This document shows, piece after piece, positions 48,201 through 62,800 of a stretch of DNA of 64,000 nucleotides. This stretch comes from Eumeta japonica (lineage: Eukaryota > Arthropoda > Insecta > Lepidoptera > Psychidae). Below the pieces are notes generated by a model, which saw nothing but the letters and a program-made list of their open reading frames with translations, made no database searches and was not told the origin of the DNA. The first letter of the stretch is position 1, and the number at the start of each line of letters is the position of its first letter. The translations under genes were made by a program, and so were the position numbers. The DNA is taken from NCBI GenBank assembly GCA_005406025.1, contig BGZK01000106.1, positions 372,001 through 436,000 of the forward strand, written 5' to 3'.

Positions 48201-51200
48201 GTTCAAAGGACCCCATGATGATGTAGTAAAATTATATGATTTGACTTCTTTGTGTGGGGGATTAGGTGGGACTGAAGGTATGGAGAACCCATTCACGACT
48301 CCTGTAGCCATGCTCCTATATCGTGTAGCCCGCAATATGAGGATGACGAACAGAACTAAACATGTCAAAGAGCTCCTGGAAAATGCTATCAAACTTTTGT
48401 CAGAGGAGAGATATCCTCAGATTGTGGCATCATCTCATTACATGTTGGCCGATTTATACCTGCCTGCAACTACTAATCCGGCCCATCCGGACTTCAAAGG
48501 TAAATCCACTTGTTTGTTTATTGCCTTTTAATACTTTAAATCCACACGTTTGCATTATTCAGTATGGTTCACTACAATATAAACTTGTAAAATTGCTTTG
48601 AATCATTGATAAATAGATTAATTTTAAAAAATCTGTAAATTACATTTGTACATAGGTGTATTATAATCTTAAAAAATCTGATTACTTCATTTCATTTGAT
48701 TTTATAAAGAAAGTAAAATGAAAGATAATTTTTATAATTAAAATTAAAGGTTGAAATTTTTTTTCATACACCCCATTATTTTGATGTTTGATAGGTATTC
48801 AAAAATGATTAAACGTTGTTAAGTAACATTTCCATTTTAACATATATTTTAAATTAGAAAAAAGATAAAGAAATCTTTTATTCATGATGGAATAGCTTAA
48901 ATATTAAATTTGTTGGCAGTTATCAAAAAACGATCTTTCAACAAACAAATGAAGGAGCTATGAGTGATGCTGCATGTTGACATAACATAAGTTGACAATG
49001 TAAATCATAAAAAATCATAACATGAACACAACTCCATTTTGTAGTTCACATGAATATTTTTTAAGCCCATGCCAGTTAAAAAAAAAAAGAAGACAAGGAA
49101 ACCATAGATCATTATCACATTTAGAAAAATATTGTATTTTAAGCATTTGTATTATAATCTAAATCACTCATTCAGATTTCTAAACAGGTTTATTGTATTC
49201 TTGACAATCAGTTAACAATAATACACATACCTATCAGTTATCAATGATCATCGGTGAATTTATTATTTAGAAGAATCTGAAAACTCTGAAGAAGAGGAAG
49301 AAGAAGTGCCTTCAGCAGAAGTGGATTCAGCCCAACCAAGCGGAAGCGGTAGCCAGCTTGCCTTGCAGATGAGGGGTTTGGCCCTGCACGACATAGGTGA
49401 AACCATACGGCCTTCATATCAGGTTATTATATTTAACTTAAATGTTAATAAAGTCACTTCATAAAACAAATCTTCACATACAACAAAAATCTTGAAATAT
49501 GAAAATAAGGTAATATACAAATCTTTATAGATATGGAGTTCATCAATATGTTATTACATTTATTGAAAAACTATGATTATTAATCTTAATTAACCATAAA
49601 GTCCATACTAATATTATGAATGCAAAAATAACTATTTATGTCTATTACCTTTTTACGGCTAAACAGCAGAATGAATCTATAGGAAATTTGGCAAGGAGAT
49701 AGATTGTATCCCAGTGAAGAATGTTGGCTACATAAAGGGGGTTAAATAAGGATGAAAATTTGTATTGGCAACCCATAATTCCTCAAGTGAATGATAAGAA
49801 AATTCATATTTAAGTTTTTACTAACCAAAATCATTTTCTAATAGGATAAAATAGCATATGAAATTTTGTTATATATTCTTCAAATGCACTATTTATGTAG
49901 TCTATGAAACCCTATGTAAATAAATTATGCTACCACTGAGGAAGTGTTATATAGATCATATTTATATCATGCAATTTGGACGCATAGTTCTTGAGATAAT
50001 AAAAAATTGACAATGCGCTCATATGCATATTATTATAACAACATAATTTAGAGATATGAAAGTTCAAAAGGCTCACCATTTTTAGGGTTCTGAGCTAAAA
50101 TGGAAAAATCGGAACCCTTATAGTTTTGTCGTGTCTATCTGTCCATATATCACAGACATTTTATTCAAAAACTACAAGATATATATTCATGAAATTTATA
50201 GTATAGGTGTCTTGTATAAGCCGGTACTTAGTTTGGTGTTCGAATAACAAAATAAGTATTTCTAGGAGGGGACACCATACATGTAACAGACGCAGAAAAA
50301 AATTTTTTTAGAAAATATTAATGAGTTGCACATAAAGCACTTTAAGATTTATAAGCCATTTTTCTGATTACATAAAAATTTTGGAAACAATCGCTTTGAA
50401 AGATGCAGAAATTATGTACCCATGTATTTTCTAAACCATATGTCCAAAGAATATTAAAAAAATAGGAAGATAAAACATTTAGTAAATTCTTTCAACTAAA
50501 ATTATTTTAAACATGGTTGGATATACTGTTTTTTAGTTATTTTCGAAATACTGCGCTTCTCATCAAAAGAATGTAAGTGCCATGAAGATACGCTCTTTTG
50601 CTGATGCACTTTAGTTTACACTAGTTTAATAGTAATAGTCGAAATACCTATTTGTTTTTCTAGTTATAGGCGAATGAAGTGCTTATAACTATTCTGTGTG
50701 GGAAACGTGGAAAGAGTGTAACAATGTACTTTTTTCATCTACGTTTGTAATAATGGCTCCGAAACCCTATAAAGAGCATGGTCCGACGTGCTCTTGGCCA
50801 GTTTTTCTTTATTCAGAAAATAAAGAAATCAATGTGGATGAATTCCTTTGTAACAGCTAGTAATATATTATATAATAAAATGTATTCTATTCTTTCTTTT
50901 TTGATTGGCTTTATATTATTTGTTGATTCTAAGTACAAATATTTTCATAATGCAGCGAAGGAAGACCAAATTGGATAAACGGAAAGGGCTGGGTATTGAG
51001 CCACTGGAGCGCTGTGGCAAAGCGCTGCAGCACGCACTAAAAGGACTTTATGCACTCCATCATGTCACCATAAACAAATGCAAGGTATTATCGTTATACA
51101 CATCTACATTTTAAATTCTTCAGGTACTCACCTCTAACATTGATTTTCTATGTTCAAAAATGTTTCAAGATTTTATCTATTTTATGGAAGAAGTTTACAG

Positions 51201-53764
51201 GTACTCCAAATTACAGGTTCTGTAAACTTATTCAAAAGAAGCTCTGGTTTTTAGCATTCTTATGTCGTAAATCAACTTTCTTGTCCAGAAATATATTCGA
51301 AAAAATGCAGTAACTTAATTATTTTGTTTGATATTTAAATACTTCTCAGCATAATTCTTATTCTGTACTTGGTATTCTAAACTTATCCTGTATTGAACAT
51401 TTGAAAGTATTTGTTCATTATACAGTATAACAATCTGCAATTAAAAGTTTCTCTGTTCATTCATTTGGTAATTACCATACCATTATTACAATATGTTCGT
51501 TTTTTGTTATGTATGAAAAATACATTCTCTTTTATTTCTATATAAGGTCTAACCAAACTGTACCTAAAATATGTACCTAACGGTTTCAGCATGAAGAACG
51601 GGAGAGGTTGAAACAACAAATCATTCTAGAAGAGCAACATCCCAAAATGGCTAATCCCTTTGAACCAATAAAAATGACTTATGAGCCTTTAGACAGTACA
51701 CGAAAGGATCAAAACAATCCGAAAGAGCACACCTCAAGGAGCCGTCGCAGAAAAAAAGACAAAAAGAGTCAGGAAAGATCTTCCAACTACCTCATAGAAA
51801 AGAAATCAAATGTTGATAAAAATGCTATACTTATTAGGAAAGAAAACAATGTCTACCCTACATTACATGAACCTAATAGGGATGATAATTTTGCATGGAA
51901 ACTGCACCTGAAAACGCTGTTGTATGAAAAAATTTGCTTGGCTTACGCAACTCTAGCAGAGTACAGCTACATGAGAGAACACTATGGTTTCTCATTGAAA
52001 TACATTGACATGGCGAGCAAATGCCAAAAGCTGTTGAGTAGTATGATCCTAAAAAAGTAGGGTTGTGGACGCGAGTTGTTTAATAGGCAGAGTTGGGGAC
52101 AATTATTTTCAAATTTCGAAACATTGGAACAGGTTGGAGACGTTCAAGAAGCAATTCTATACCGACCATAGTGTTGACACACAATTAAAATTTGAATTAG
52201 AAATTGACATGAACGAAGAAGTTGACGAAGTGGTAACAGCCGACGAATTTGATCTAGGTAGCTTGAATATTTGTCTCTTTACATGAGCTTATACATTTGA
52301 CAATTTTTGTTCTTGTATCTGTAATAATTTTACTTCTGATTTAGAGACTTAGTAATCTTAAGGCCTCCGTGTTGGCCCAATACTGTCTGGAGTTTCATCA
52401 ATAATATACTAATTCCTTATCAATTTTTATATATATAACTAGTATAAATTGTACAAAAAAATTTTGTCAAGTTAAAAATGCTTAAATATTGCTAGTAAAC
52501 CTAACAATATTTCACATTTTTTATATTCTCTATAAAATATGTTAATTTTAAAAGAATTAATAGCAAAATTTTTTTAAATTAGCATTCAACAAAATTTTTT
52601 TCTTTATTGCCAGATATTAAGTTACCGGAACAAGAAAAAGAATCTATGATGATGAGTTGTGTGTATTACAAAAAGGCGTTGGACTTCACTGCAGACGAGA
52701 AGCGGCACGAGCTCCTGCGCCGCCTGGGGTCCGTCAACAATGAACTAGGTGTCCGGCACATGAATGAGGGCCAAGGTCAGTTACACTGACTGTGCAATTC
52801 ATAAACACACCATATTTTATCAACTGTATAATTCACATTGATTTAGCTTTAATAATCTTATATGTTTGATTTACTTGAATAATTGCCAAAAATAATTATA
52901 AATTATCAATCAATTTGGATTACTCTTTTTGTGAAACACACTACATTCAGTGGCTTAAAATTAAGAACATTTTGATGAAGCCTAAACAAAAAAGTTTGAT
53001 TGCCATTTTTTGACATTTCAACAAAAAATAAAAACAGTTAAATGTGACAGTGATAAATGAACTGGAATACTTTTCCGCTTCATCAATAATAGATTGCAGT
53101 TCAGTCAGCAGTCACATTATTGTCTATAGAATAATTTATTTTAAAAATTGCCATCTGTTTCTCTAAAGTATAAATTGATTAGGAATTATATCAATTGCAT
53201 TGCAGATATGTACTCACATTTGTTATTGTTACAATTATTGAGTGAATTATTAAGAGTTTTGAACCTAAGTCCTAAATTGGCTTTGAATGTTTAGTATGTT
53301 TTAGGAATAAATTATTGTATGAATTATTTGAATCTAAATTGACAGTGTCTCGAGGAACTAATAAAAGAAGTAACTTAATTTTTAGGTTAAAAAAAATGTA
53401 AGGATATCTAGCGATTGACAATATTTGTCACTAAATAATGTCTTTAAATAGTGTTGTAAAGTAAATTTTAAAAATTTAATGATATCATATTTCATATATG
53501 ACATGATAATACCTATTAACTGTATATAAATGATGCTCTTTGTAGATATATGGAATATTTTGTAGATATGTGTATACTGAAATTGAAATAGGGATGGGAA
53601 TTGAAATGAGGTAAAGAAATTCACTATATGTATATTGGAAAACAGCTAATTCAATAATATATAATGTAATATCTTCTTCGGACATATATACACAGCACCA
53701 TCTGGTCCCAAACTAAGCAACGAGGCTTGTACTATGGGTATCGAACTTTTTTTATATTACATAC

Positions 53765-53827
<63 letters not shown>

Positions 53828-56800
53828 TACATAGAAACACCCAGACTCAAGACAAACATTAATTTTTAATCAAATAAATAAATGTTTGTTTTGTGTGGGA
53901 ATCAAATCCACAACCCCAGTGCAGCAGGTAGGGTCACTACCACTGCGCCAATCAGGCAGTCAAGTATACATATAGCGAATAATAATAGTAGTATATTTAG
54001 GGCGCACTGTAAATTTCTGGATTGAATAAGGGAAAATTACTATAAATGGTCAAAAATAAATTTATTGTTTCTCAAAATATTCTCCGTTAGCATAAATGCA
54101 CTTTTCCATATAATTAAACCAATTTTGACAACATTTATGTTATTCCTTTCTGATGACCTCGGAAACATGTATTTCATACTCTTTGAAAGCCTCTTCTGGT
54201 GATAAAAATTGTCGACTACATAATTGGTACCTAATTTTTGCAAACAAAAAACTGTAATAAAGTGCCAGATCGGGATTGTATGCGGAATTGCTCATAAGTT
54301 CTACATTTTTCTCCTTCAAAAATTTATTTGTGTTTGGCCATGTGAGAACTGGCATTATTCTGATGCAAGATGATACGTTTATAGTTATTTTTATGGATTA
54401 CGATTATATTATTTTTGTCAATAAGCTCCAGCAAACAAATGGTAATGTACCAATAACTATTCACCATATGACAATTCTCCAAAGCAACAATAGCCTTTTG
54501 TATAGTTTTATTAAAAGAAGAAGCAATCATCTCCTTAGAGGCAATTGGTTCGCACGTCACTTTGGTTGGTTTCGGCTCATCTCGATACACTTGCACGATC
54601 GATTGCTTCGACCATGTTTCGTCACCTGTTGCTATGGTCCACACTAAATTTGACGTCTTTTCCTTGAATCCATTGTACCAAGTGACACGCTCCATTTTTT
54701 GAGCCTCTGACAAATTGTGTAGGATCCACCGTGAGCACAGCTTTTTCATACCCAAATGTTTATGTAGGAATCATTGTATTTGATTGATGTCTATGCCTAA
54801 GGATGCTCGAATTTCATGGTAGGTCACATGCCTATCTGTTTAGATCATACGGCGCACAACATCGATTTTTTTGTTGTTCACGGTGGTGGACAGGTGAACG
54901 TCACGAAATTCGTCATTGAGATTGACACGACCGCACTTGAATTTTGCAAATCAATTATAAATACTCGTCTTGCATGGTTCTTCATCTCTAAAAGCAGTTG
55001 AAACCGAGCGAAGGTATGCTAAGCTGTCAAATTACACTAAAAATCATAGAAAATTATACCACAAAACAATAATGATGCAGAAACACAATTTTTAAAGTAA
55101 CGCCACATTGAAAAACTATTGACAAGATGAAACAAACTATTTTACAGCCAAAGAGTTCTATTTTCAAAAGTAGTAATTTCTTTTACGATATTGTTTATGT
55201 AAGTGGTCAGATCGAGAAACTTAAAGTGCGCCCCCATGTAAAATTAAACTCTGGTTGATAATTTTCTAATAAATTTACAATTCATTAAAAATTGTAATTA
55301 AATTCCGCATTTTAATAAAATTTGTACTTTAATACACTATTGTTTCTGCAGATATTTTCATGAAGTACTTAGAAGAGGAAGAAAATAAAAATAAACAGCA
55401 AGCGAAAGTACTGCATAAACAATTCGAGAAGCTGGCAAAAGATTCATGGGATTGCTTGAATGAGGCTCTAGAGATATTTGAAAAAGTCAACGACGTCCCC
55501 AACTTGGCTCTCATATACTGCAACAAAGGAAGGTACATGAGGTTCAAAGCTCATTGCGACATCAGTAGTTTTAAGTAAGTATCGCATAATTTTGTTAAGT
55601 TCCTTATTATTCAAAAATTTATATATTTTTAGAATTTGTACAAAAGAAAGATGCAAATTGCTCTTTTACCTTCCTGCCAAATTGTATTCCTGTTTTAATA
55701 TAACTTTTGCAAAAATGAAATAAAAATTGCCTTAGAAAATCTTTATGAATAATGAAATGTTTTTGGTATCGGTTCCAGTTAAAGATAAATCAACCTCAGT
55801 TGTATGTCTTTAGAAGAATCCTTTTGCTCAATATTTAAGGTTTTATGTCCTCACTTTGTGACTATGGGGCCATCTCAAAGTGTAAACCTTTCAAACAAAA
55901 AACTATTTTCCACATCGACCCACAATTTATAAAGTTATTGCTAACATACATAATTACAGACAAAAAGCCTCCTCTTTTTTTTGAAGTCAGTTAAAAGATA
56001 ATAAGTAAAGAAACATACACTTATTGTATAAATGCACAAAAAAGTCTTGAATTGTTATTGAAATTAGAGCTTGTTGTCTTGATTGAACTTCAACTATGTG
56101 ACCCCCCTTACCTCCTTGCTAGTGTGCAACTGTTGAGTGATCAACATTTTTTTTTTTATAATTAATATGTTTATTAATTTCAGTAAAATGATCCAAAGGA
56201 TAAAGAAATAATCTATTTTTAAAATTAATTCAAAAATAATTATTAGAATACATTATTGACCAATTCTTTATTTAAATGTAATTATTTCATTTATTAGAAA
56301 AGTATATAATAATTTTGGATAATAGAAAACAAATGCAATTGTTAAAAAAAATACAATGAAATTGTAGGTCATATGTACATGGACTTTATAGACATGCATT
56401 GGTTATGTTACTTTTTAATGTATGCATTATTGAAATAGCAATTTTAATTATTGTATTTCAAAATAATCACAATTTTCGAAAAGTTGATTTGATGCATGAA
56501 CCTAAAGTAAGTTTGATTTCTGATAGTATTATTCAATTTTGTCTCTATTAGCATCCTATACATGTAGTGCAGGATAGTAATAGATCTATACTTGGTGAAG
56601 GGGAATGTCCAATTTACTATAGGATATAGAGTCACTCAATTTTTCTAGTGTCCATTTCGAAAAAATAAATTGTTTGATAAATCAATAGAAACCTTTGTAA
56701 AATAACCAAAACCCTTTTTTTTAAAGTTATCCATTTAGTGTTATGATGTTGGTATTTTTAATATGGATGTAATAATTTAGTGTAAATTCATTGAATTCGA

Positions 56801-59800
56801 GGTCAATATAAAATGAAGAATAGTTAGAGCTCAAAATTTTAGGTGCTCACCGCAACAGTGGTATAGCCATGCACAAAAATAGCCAAAAATACGCCGGCAC
56901 AATTCGTGAAATACCATAATCTCACATAACACGGTTGTAAAGTAGCAGCTTTTGTCACTGCATTTTTTCCAATGAATTAGAGTTCCCATATTCCACTCTC
57001 CCTCCATCACCCCACCCTCCTTTTATCATTCTACCACTCCTGTCTCCATCAGATCTAGTTGTATCCAAGAGACTAGCAATGCATTAATGAATTCTATGGA
57101 GTTGCAAGTATCCATGGGTGATGATGAGCAAAAATAATTGTCTGTGGTGGTTCGTGTGCTCATTTACCTCTAGGAAATGCTACAAAAAAAAATATAAAAA
57201 TCTTGCTTACTATCATGAACTAATTTAAATTCTAGTCGAGATTACTACTTTTGTAATGGCCAAACATCTTTGATTTATATGTATTGATTATTTAGCACAG
57301 TAATTGTTATCAAATATTTTATTTTGTTTTATGTGTTTCGACCCTCACTGAACCTTTTCAAGTACTGAAAAACAAAACCACTGAATGTGAAATACAATAT
57401 AATTATAAATTGTTTATTGTATTGTTGAGTAAATTATTCTTTATATAGTAATATAGATTTATAAATGTTTGTATTACACGATAGAATATGTCTCATAATA
57501 GTACTTAAGTTAAAATTTATAATAGATTGATGTACAAGTGATACCTACAAACTACACGGACATTTTAATTCCATTTTTGAAATTTTCTATCATTAATTTT
57601 CTAGCAATTCTGAAAAGAAGAGTCTGTACAATAAAGCAGAGGAAATGTATCAGACAGCTCTCAAACTGCTAGGGCCCAAGGAGACGTGCGGCGCGATATG
57701 CATCAGGGAATTAGTTTGCTGGGAGCTGTCGTGTCACACATACACCCGCGCCACCATCATGCAGGACCGACCTTCGCGTTATTTCAATGTGAGCATATCT
57801 TTATGTCGTTAAGTTTAGTGCTGATATGTAGAACTAGGTTTTGGCTATGTATTTGCCCATAGGCATATAAATGCTGGTGTCCAAATGAAGTTATATCCCA
57901 TGCAAATATATGTAATAAAGTACTTTGCGGTTTAACTCACAAAAACAGTATTATGGGTTCTTCTAGTTTTTAATTCTATTGAGTATGTGCACACATAGCC
58001 CTCTAAATGAATTTGTGACTTTACTTAGTCGAATAACATGTGAAATCAGTTTATTTTTATTTCTGGTATTGAGTTTATGTCGACTACTATTTCTTTTAAA
58101 TTTTAAATATTTTCTTATATATAATAAGTTATAATAATACAAGAGATGTATTATTTGTTAAAATAAATATTCCCTCACATAGTAATACTAGGGTTTTACC
58201 AACGAATTTGCGTGCATCTATATGCAATATATTCTTTTATATTTTCTATCGATTAGATAATTGAACAATAATGATTCCGAAATTGATACCAACGCCGAAA
58301 TGAAGATGAGAATCAAGTGCAAGACTTGGTATTTAACCAAAAGAGAAACTGAAATTAAAAGTAGGATCAATATAAAAGATGAAAGAAATAAGTCTATTTT
58401 CAGAAGGGTGAACCTGAATGCAAATGCTAGTGTATAATACAGAACATATGGTCTAATTATGCTGATTTGTAATTGTCTTTATTGGAAATAAGAATTAGGT
58501 TAACCATAATATTGTCTTCTTAAATCACAGATTTAGATTCTTAAATCACACATTTAATCTTGTTAAATCACAGATTATATTTAAATTTATAGGTTTTTGC
58601 TATTTTCAGATAAATATCACAGTACATATATAATATATCATTCATCAAGTGTCATGTTGCATAGAGTTCTATGTCTAGTTACTAACATTTCGTTTTTCAT
58701 TATATTGCATTTTTACAATTTTCATGGCCACATATGATTTATCGATTTATCAACAGTTCTGTGTCGGCTCTCAATACATAATATGCTGTTGTTAGTTGAA
58801 GTATATGAGAATTTGACAATTTCTTGTATGCCTGAATTACCCTTATTTATGCATATCATAAGCATTCAAATGCTATCATTTCTTTAGCAATTTCGGTCTA
58901 AAAAATAGGTTAACCCTGTAGGCCAACCCTGAAACTTCCCGCTATTTTCGAGTTCAAAACACTCAAAAATATATGGTATTTGACACGATTTTTTGAGTAA
59001 AAAAACGGTTTGTTTCGATTTCTTTCGACAACGATTTCTCGCAAACGAATCAACCGATTTTGACCCGGTTTGCGGCAATCGACGTGTTTTTACAGGGTCA
59101 AGAGCTGGTTAGAATTTGGAATTGATCGGTTAAGCCATTTTAAAGTTATTTTGAAAAAACGACTTAAAAAATTTTTTTTTCTTAGTTTTTTTGAAAATTT
59201 CTCAAAATCTACCAGTTCAAATCGATCCAAACTTTCAGGAAATCTAAGTTTGGTGAAACTCTTTGGAACGCCGTTTAGTGGGCTCGATTCGGTCAAGCCG
59301 TTTAAAAGTTATAAGAGGTTTACATACATCCACACACACACGCACGCATGCACACACTCGGACAGACATACAGACATCATCTCAGGGATGATCAGGGAAG
59401 CTTCCTAGACCCTCAGAACGTCGAGATCTGATGAGAACTCGATTTTTGCAAAATGGGATGAAACCAATAACTTTAGATTTTTAATTTTAGAAAATTTTCA
59501 ATTTTCTTAGCGGGAAGTTAAAAAGTAGGAATCTGTTGTGATAAAACACATATACATGCAAAACTAAGTATTTGATTGGTGCACGCTAATAATAAACATT
59601 CAAAAGTGAAAATGAAGATAGCAGTTTATTGGGGAATTGATGTTTATGAATTCTATATGTAATGCTATACAAATTTCATATTTAGTTAACATTTTGTCCA
59701 TACATAAATGTAGATAAAATATTAATTAAACAATATTCAATGTATTTTCTGGACTTTTGTATTCTAGTCTAATAGTTGCATGCTTATTAAGGATTCTTGC

Positions 59801-62800
59801 TTATGAGCTGACGAGCGTACAAGTTTGGAAACTGGTGTAAAATGTGATGCAATGAAGTATCGGGTAATACCTTCTTCTCGGACAGGACACTGTGATGAGA
59901 CATTGTATTGGTTGTGCAAGTAACAGATGAGGCTGTAGTGTCAGATGATGGCTGTATATTCCAGTTCGTTTGTAAATTGTATTTTAATTTTGGAAGTGTC
60001 ATTATTCATATTATATTTAATTTTGACTTCCACAGGAGGCAAACGAAGTAGCAGAAGCATTAAAGCATGCTTTGAAATGCTGTTTACTGAGTCCCGGTCC
60101 GAGGCAGTATCTGTATCAATTCAGAGCCGCTATGATACACCACAGGCTAGGATCACTGTACCATAAACAATATAGGTGAGTGAGTCTTTCCAGTATTGGA
60201 TTATTAATGGTGTAAAGATTATTTTAATTGCTGCTTTTGTAAGTAATTACTGTAACACATCTCAAAGTTATATTGAAAAATGTAAAATATAGTGAGCAAA
60301 GTGTAAGTTCAATTTGCATATTTTTGTAGAAATTAAGATGTAAAATTGAGCAACCATTAAGTTATATGTTTTCTTAGCATTAGGTTTTTCCTAGTTTGTA
60401 AGAACCATGTGGCTTACATCCATCTAATTATTAATTAAATTAAAAAAACTTTGTAATTCTCTATTTGAGGGAGTGTTACACATTATAAGTATATAAATTT
60501 GTGTGTACCCTATATCACTGATTCTGTACAATACTCATATTGTTAACAAATTAATTGTACTACAATTTCAGCCAGCAAAATATTACATTTAAAGTTTAAG
60601 TGGCTTGTAGCCCATCATCAGCTTATTATAGCCCATATTTAACCTTATCATCGTAATAAAATGCTTCTCAGAGGCCATAATAATTAGCAAACTTCCAAAA
60701 CTAAACTATTCCACCCTCTATTTAGTAAAATTAAAATGTGTTTTAATCTCTTTTTTGGCCATTGCATCCAATTACAACAACTTGAAAGTATTCGACTGTA
60801 TGCCATTTGTAAACTTTATTTAGGTGTGTATATGAGACTATAAAATAGCCCCAAGGCGCCCGATTTTTTCACAAGGACAAATTTCATTGAATTACGGTCT
60901 TATATGCACTCCACATTGAGCTAGACTTCTGTCATTTGAAAACCACATTTCTTACATTTCTATACCCTCTAGTGCAGTACAACGCACAAAGTTGCTGGTG
61001 TGAAATTAGTCACGAAAGCGTTGCAATGGCGTAAAAAAGATACGCGGGACAGAAGAAGGAAGGATCGGGCAGCGTTACACCTGCACATTGCATCGTTCGT
61101 AGGTAATTCAGAGCGGCAGAGTTTCGTGCGTTGTACTGCAAGAGGGGTAGATCATGATGCAAAAATTGTAGGTAATTAAACCTAGAGATTCTAAGAGCTT
61201 ATACAAACTGTTGATTTTGCCACTTAATGAGATCAATATTAAATCGGTACTGATATTGTTGTAATGCACACGATGTACTAATAAGAAATGAAAATCTGCG
61301 TTTGTTCGTCACAGAGAAACGACCGAAGAGGGGCCGAAGCGCCGCACGCTGCTGAACCTCGCGCGCCAGAACTACGAGCACGCTGCGAACATGTTCGCGA
61401 GCCTCGAGGAGGCGGCCCTGTACCTCACCGTGCAGATGGAGCATGTGGCCGTCATGGAGACCCAAGCAGAGAGTTAGTATGATCTTCTTTATCTTATGAT
61501 GGAGAACGAGAGTAATTTTAAAAAATATTGCTTTTATTCTGATGATCTCTGATAGTGATATTTTGTTATCCTTCTAATACTAGAAATGTGAAAGTCTGTG
61601 GTTGGATGTTTGTTACTCTTTCATGGAAAAACTTCTGAACGAATTTTCATAAAACTTTACAGTAACATAGGTTATATTTCAGAATAATAAAGAGATTATT
61701 TATAAAGATTGTAATTCGTATCATTGTCATTAGTATTAGTCTAAATTGATCTATATATGGGAATTATGGAAAGTTATCTTATTTAATTGGATGTACCTTA
61801 CAATACAAGTATGAACAGATTCAATTCTAAATTTTGTTGTTTGCAATAGTCTATCCCAGAATTCGTAATATCCGCAACTGCTGTACACATTTTTTGACAG
61901 TGCGACTATAAATTCTGTTAAAATCTTTGTTTAAAATGAGCTTTTTTTGGCATTAAACGTGTGTTTTATATATATTTTATGCCTTTATATAAATAGACAC
62001 AGACAAAGAAGTACGGGATCTCTTTCTCTTCTGTTTGTCAACAGATTTTTCTTATTGTTTTTGTTTAGTAGCTATTGATGATCTTCAGTGTTATCCATAC
62101 AAAATATTGGTAACAGTTAGTCTCATTTTTTCTGCATTTGACATAAAGTCAAAGCCTTTATTTAAAAGTCTCTATTCGTCATACTTGGCACTCCTTCTGT
62201 CAACAATTTTATAACGATACTGAATACAGTTTTTTACCTTTTAGAATTCATTATATATCTGTTCCATATCATTCCCTTTACACTTTTACATATTATTGTA
62301 TCTACATTAGATGCAAACACATACAAATACATTAAGTATATGTTTTTATGACTGTTACCAACATTAAATTTTAAATTTCACAGGTATTAAGGCAAACAAT
62401 TCATGCTAACCATGTATTTGTACAATGTACACATTCATAGCTATTTCATATAAATTTTTAGCTAAACATGATACAAAAAAATATTATCAATGATTATATG
62501 TATACTGTTTGACAAATTAACATCAATAGCATTCTAAGTTAAAAATTTAACGAATTATAATAACCATAATTTTGACAAAATTTTGACATCTGGTTGACCA
62601 CTAGTATGTTTTATTGAGTTACACATTAAACCTTATACATTTGTGTCTTACTTTATTTACTTATTTAACGCGTTAATTTCATTTACTCACTTACTTAACG
62701 TGATAAAAAGAAATTCGTATCATTGTACATTTTACAGATTCAGCAAACTTGAAGCTTAAATCACTCCAAATGGCACTCCAGTTACTCCGCCAATCGCACT

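Noticed and set aside
49397..49402. Donor GTGAAA for EDRF1 exon 6
   Set aside because: Using it puts exon 7 in a frame with an early stop; the later CAG|GTTATT donor keeps a protein-like segment and phase 0.
50746..50806. Helitron 3' end
   Set aside because: A hairpin is present, but the terminal CTRR expected after it is not seen and the family has inverted start/end motifs; left unclassified.
53935..53962. tRNA gene
   Set aside because: A- and B-boxes are present, but the acceptor and anticodon stems do not fold as a tRNA and the sequence continues into a SINE body.
54276..54647. 123-residue plus-strand ORF
   Set aside because: It is antisense to the mariner transposase, whose catalytic motifs read on the minus strand.
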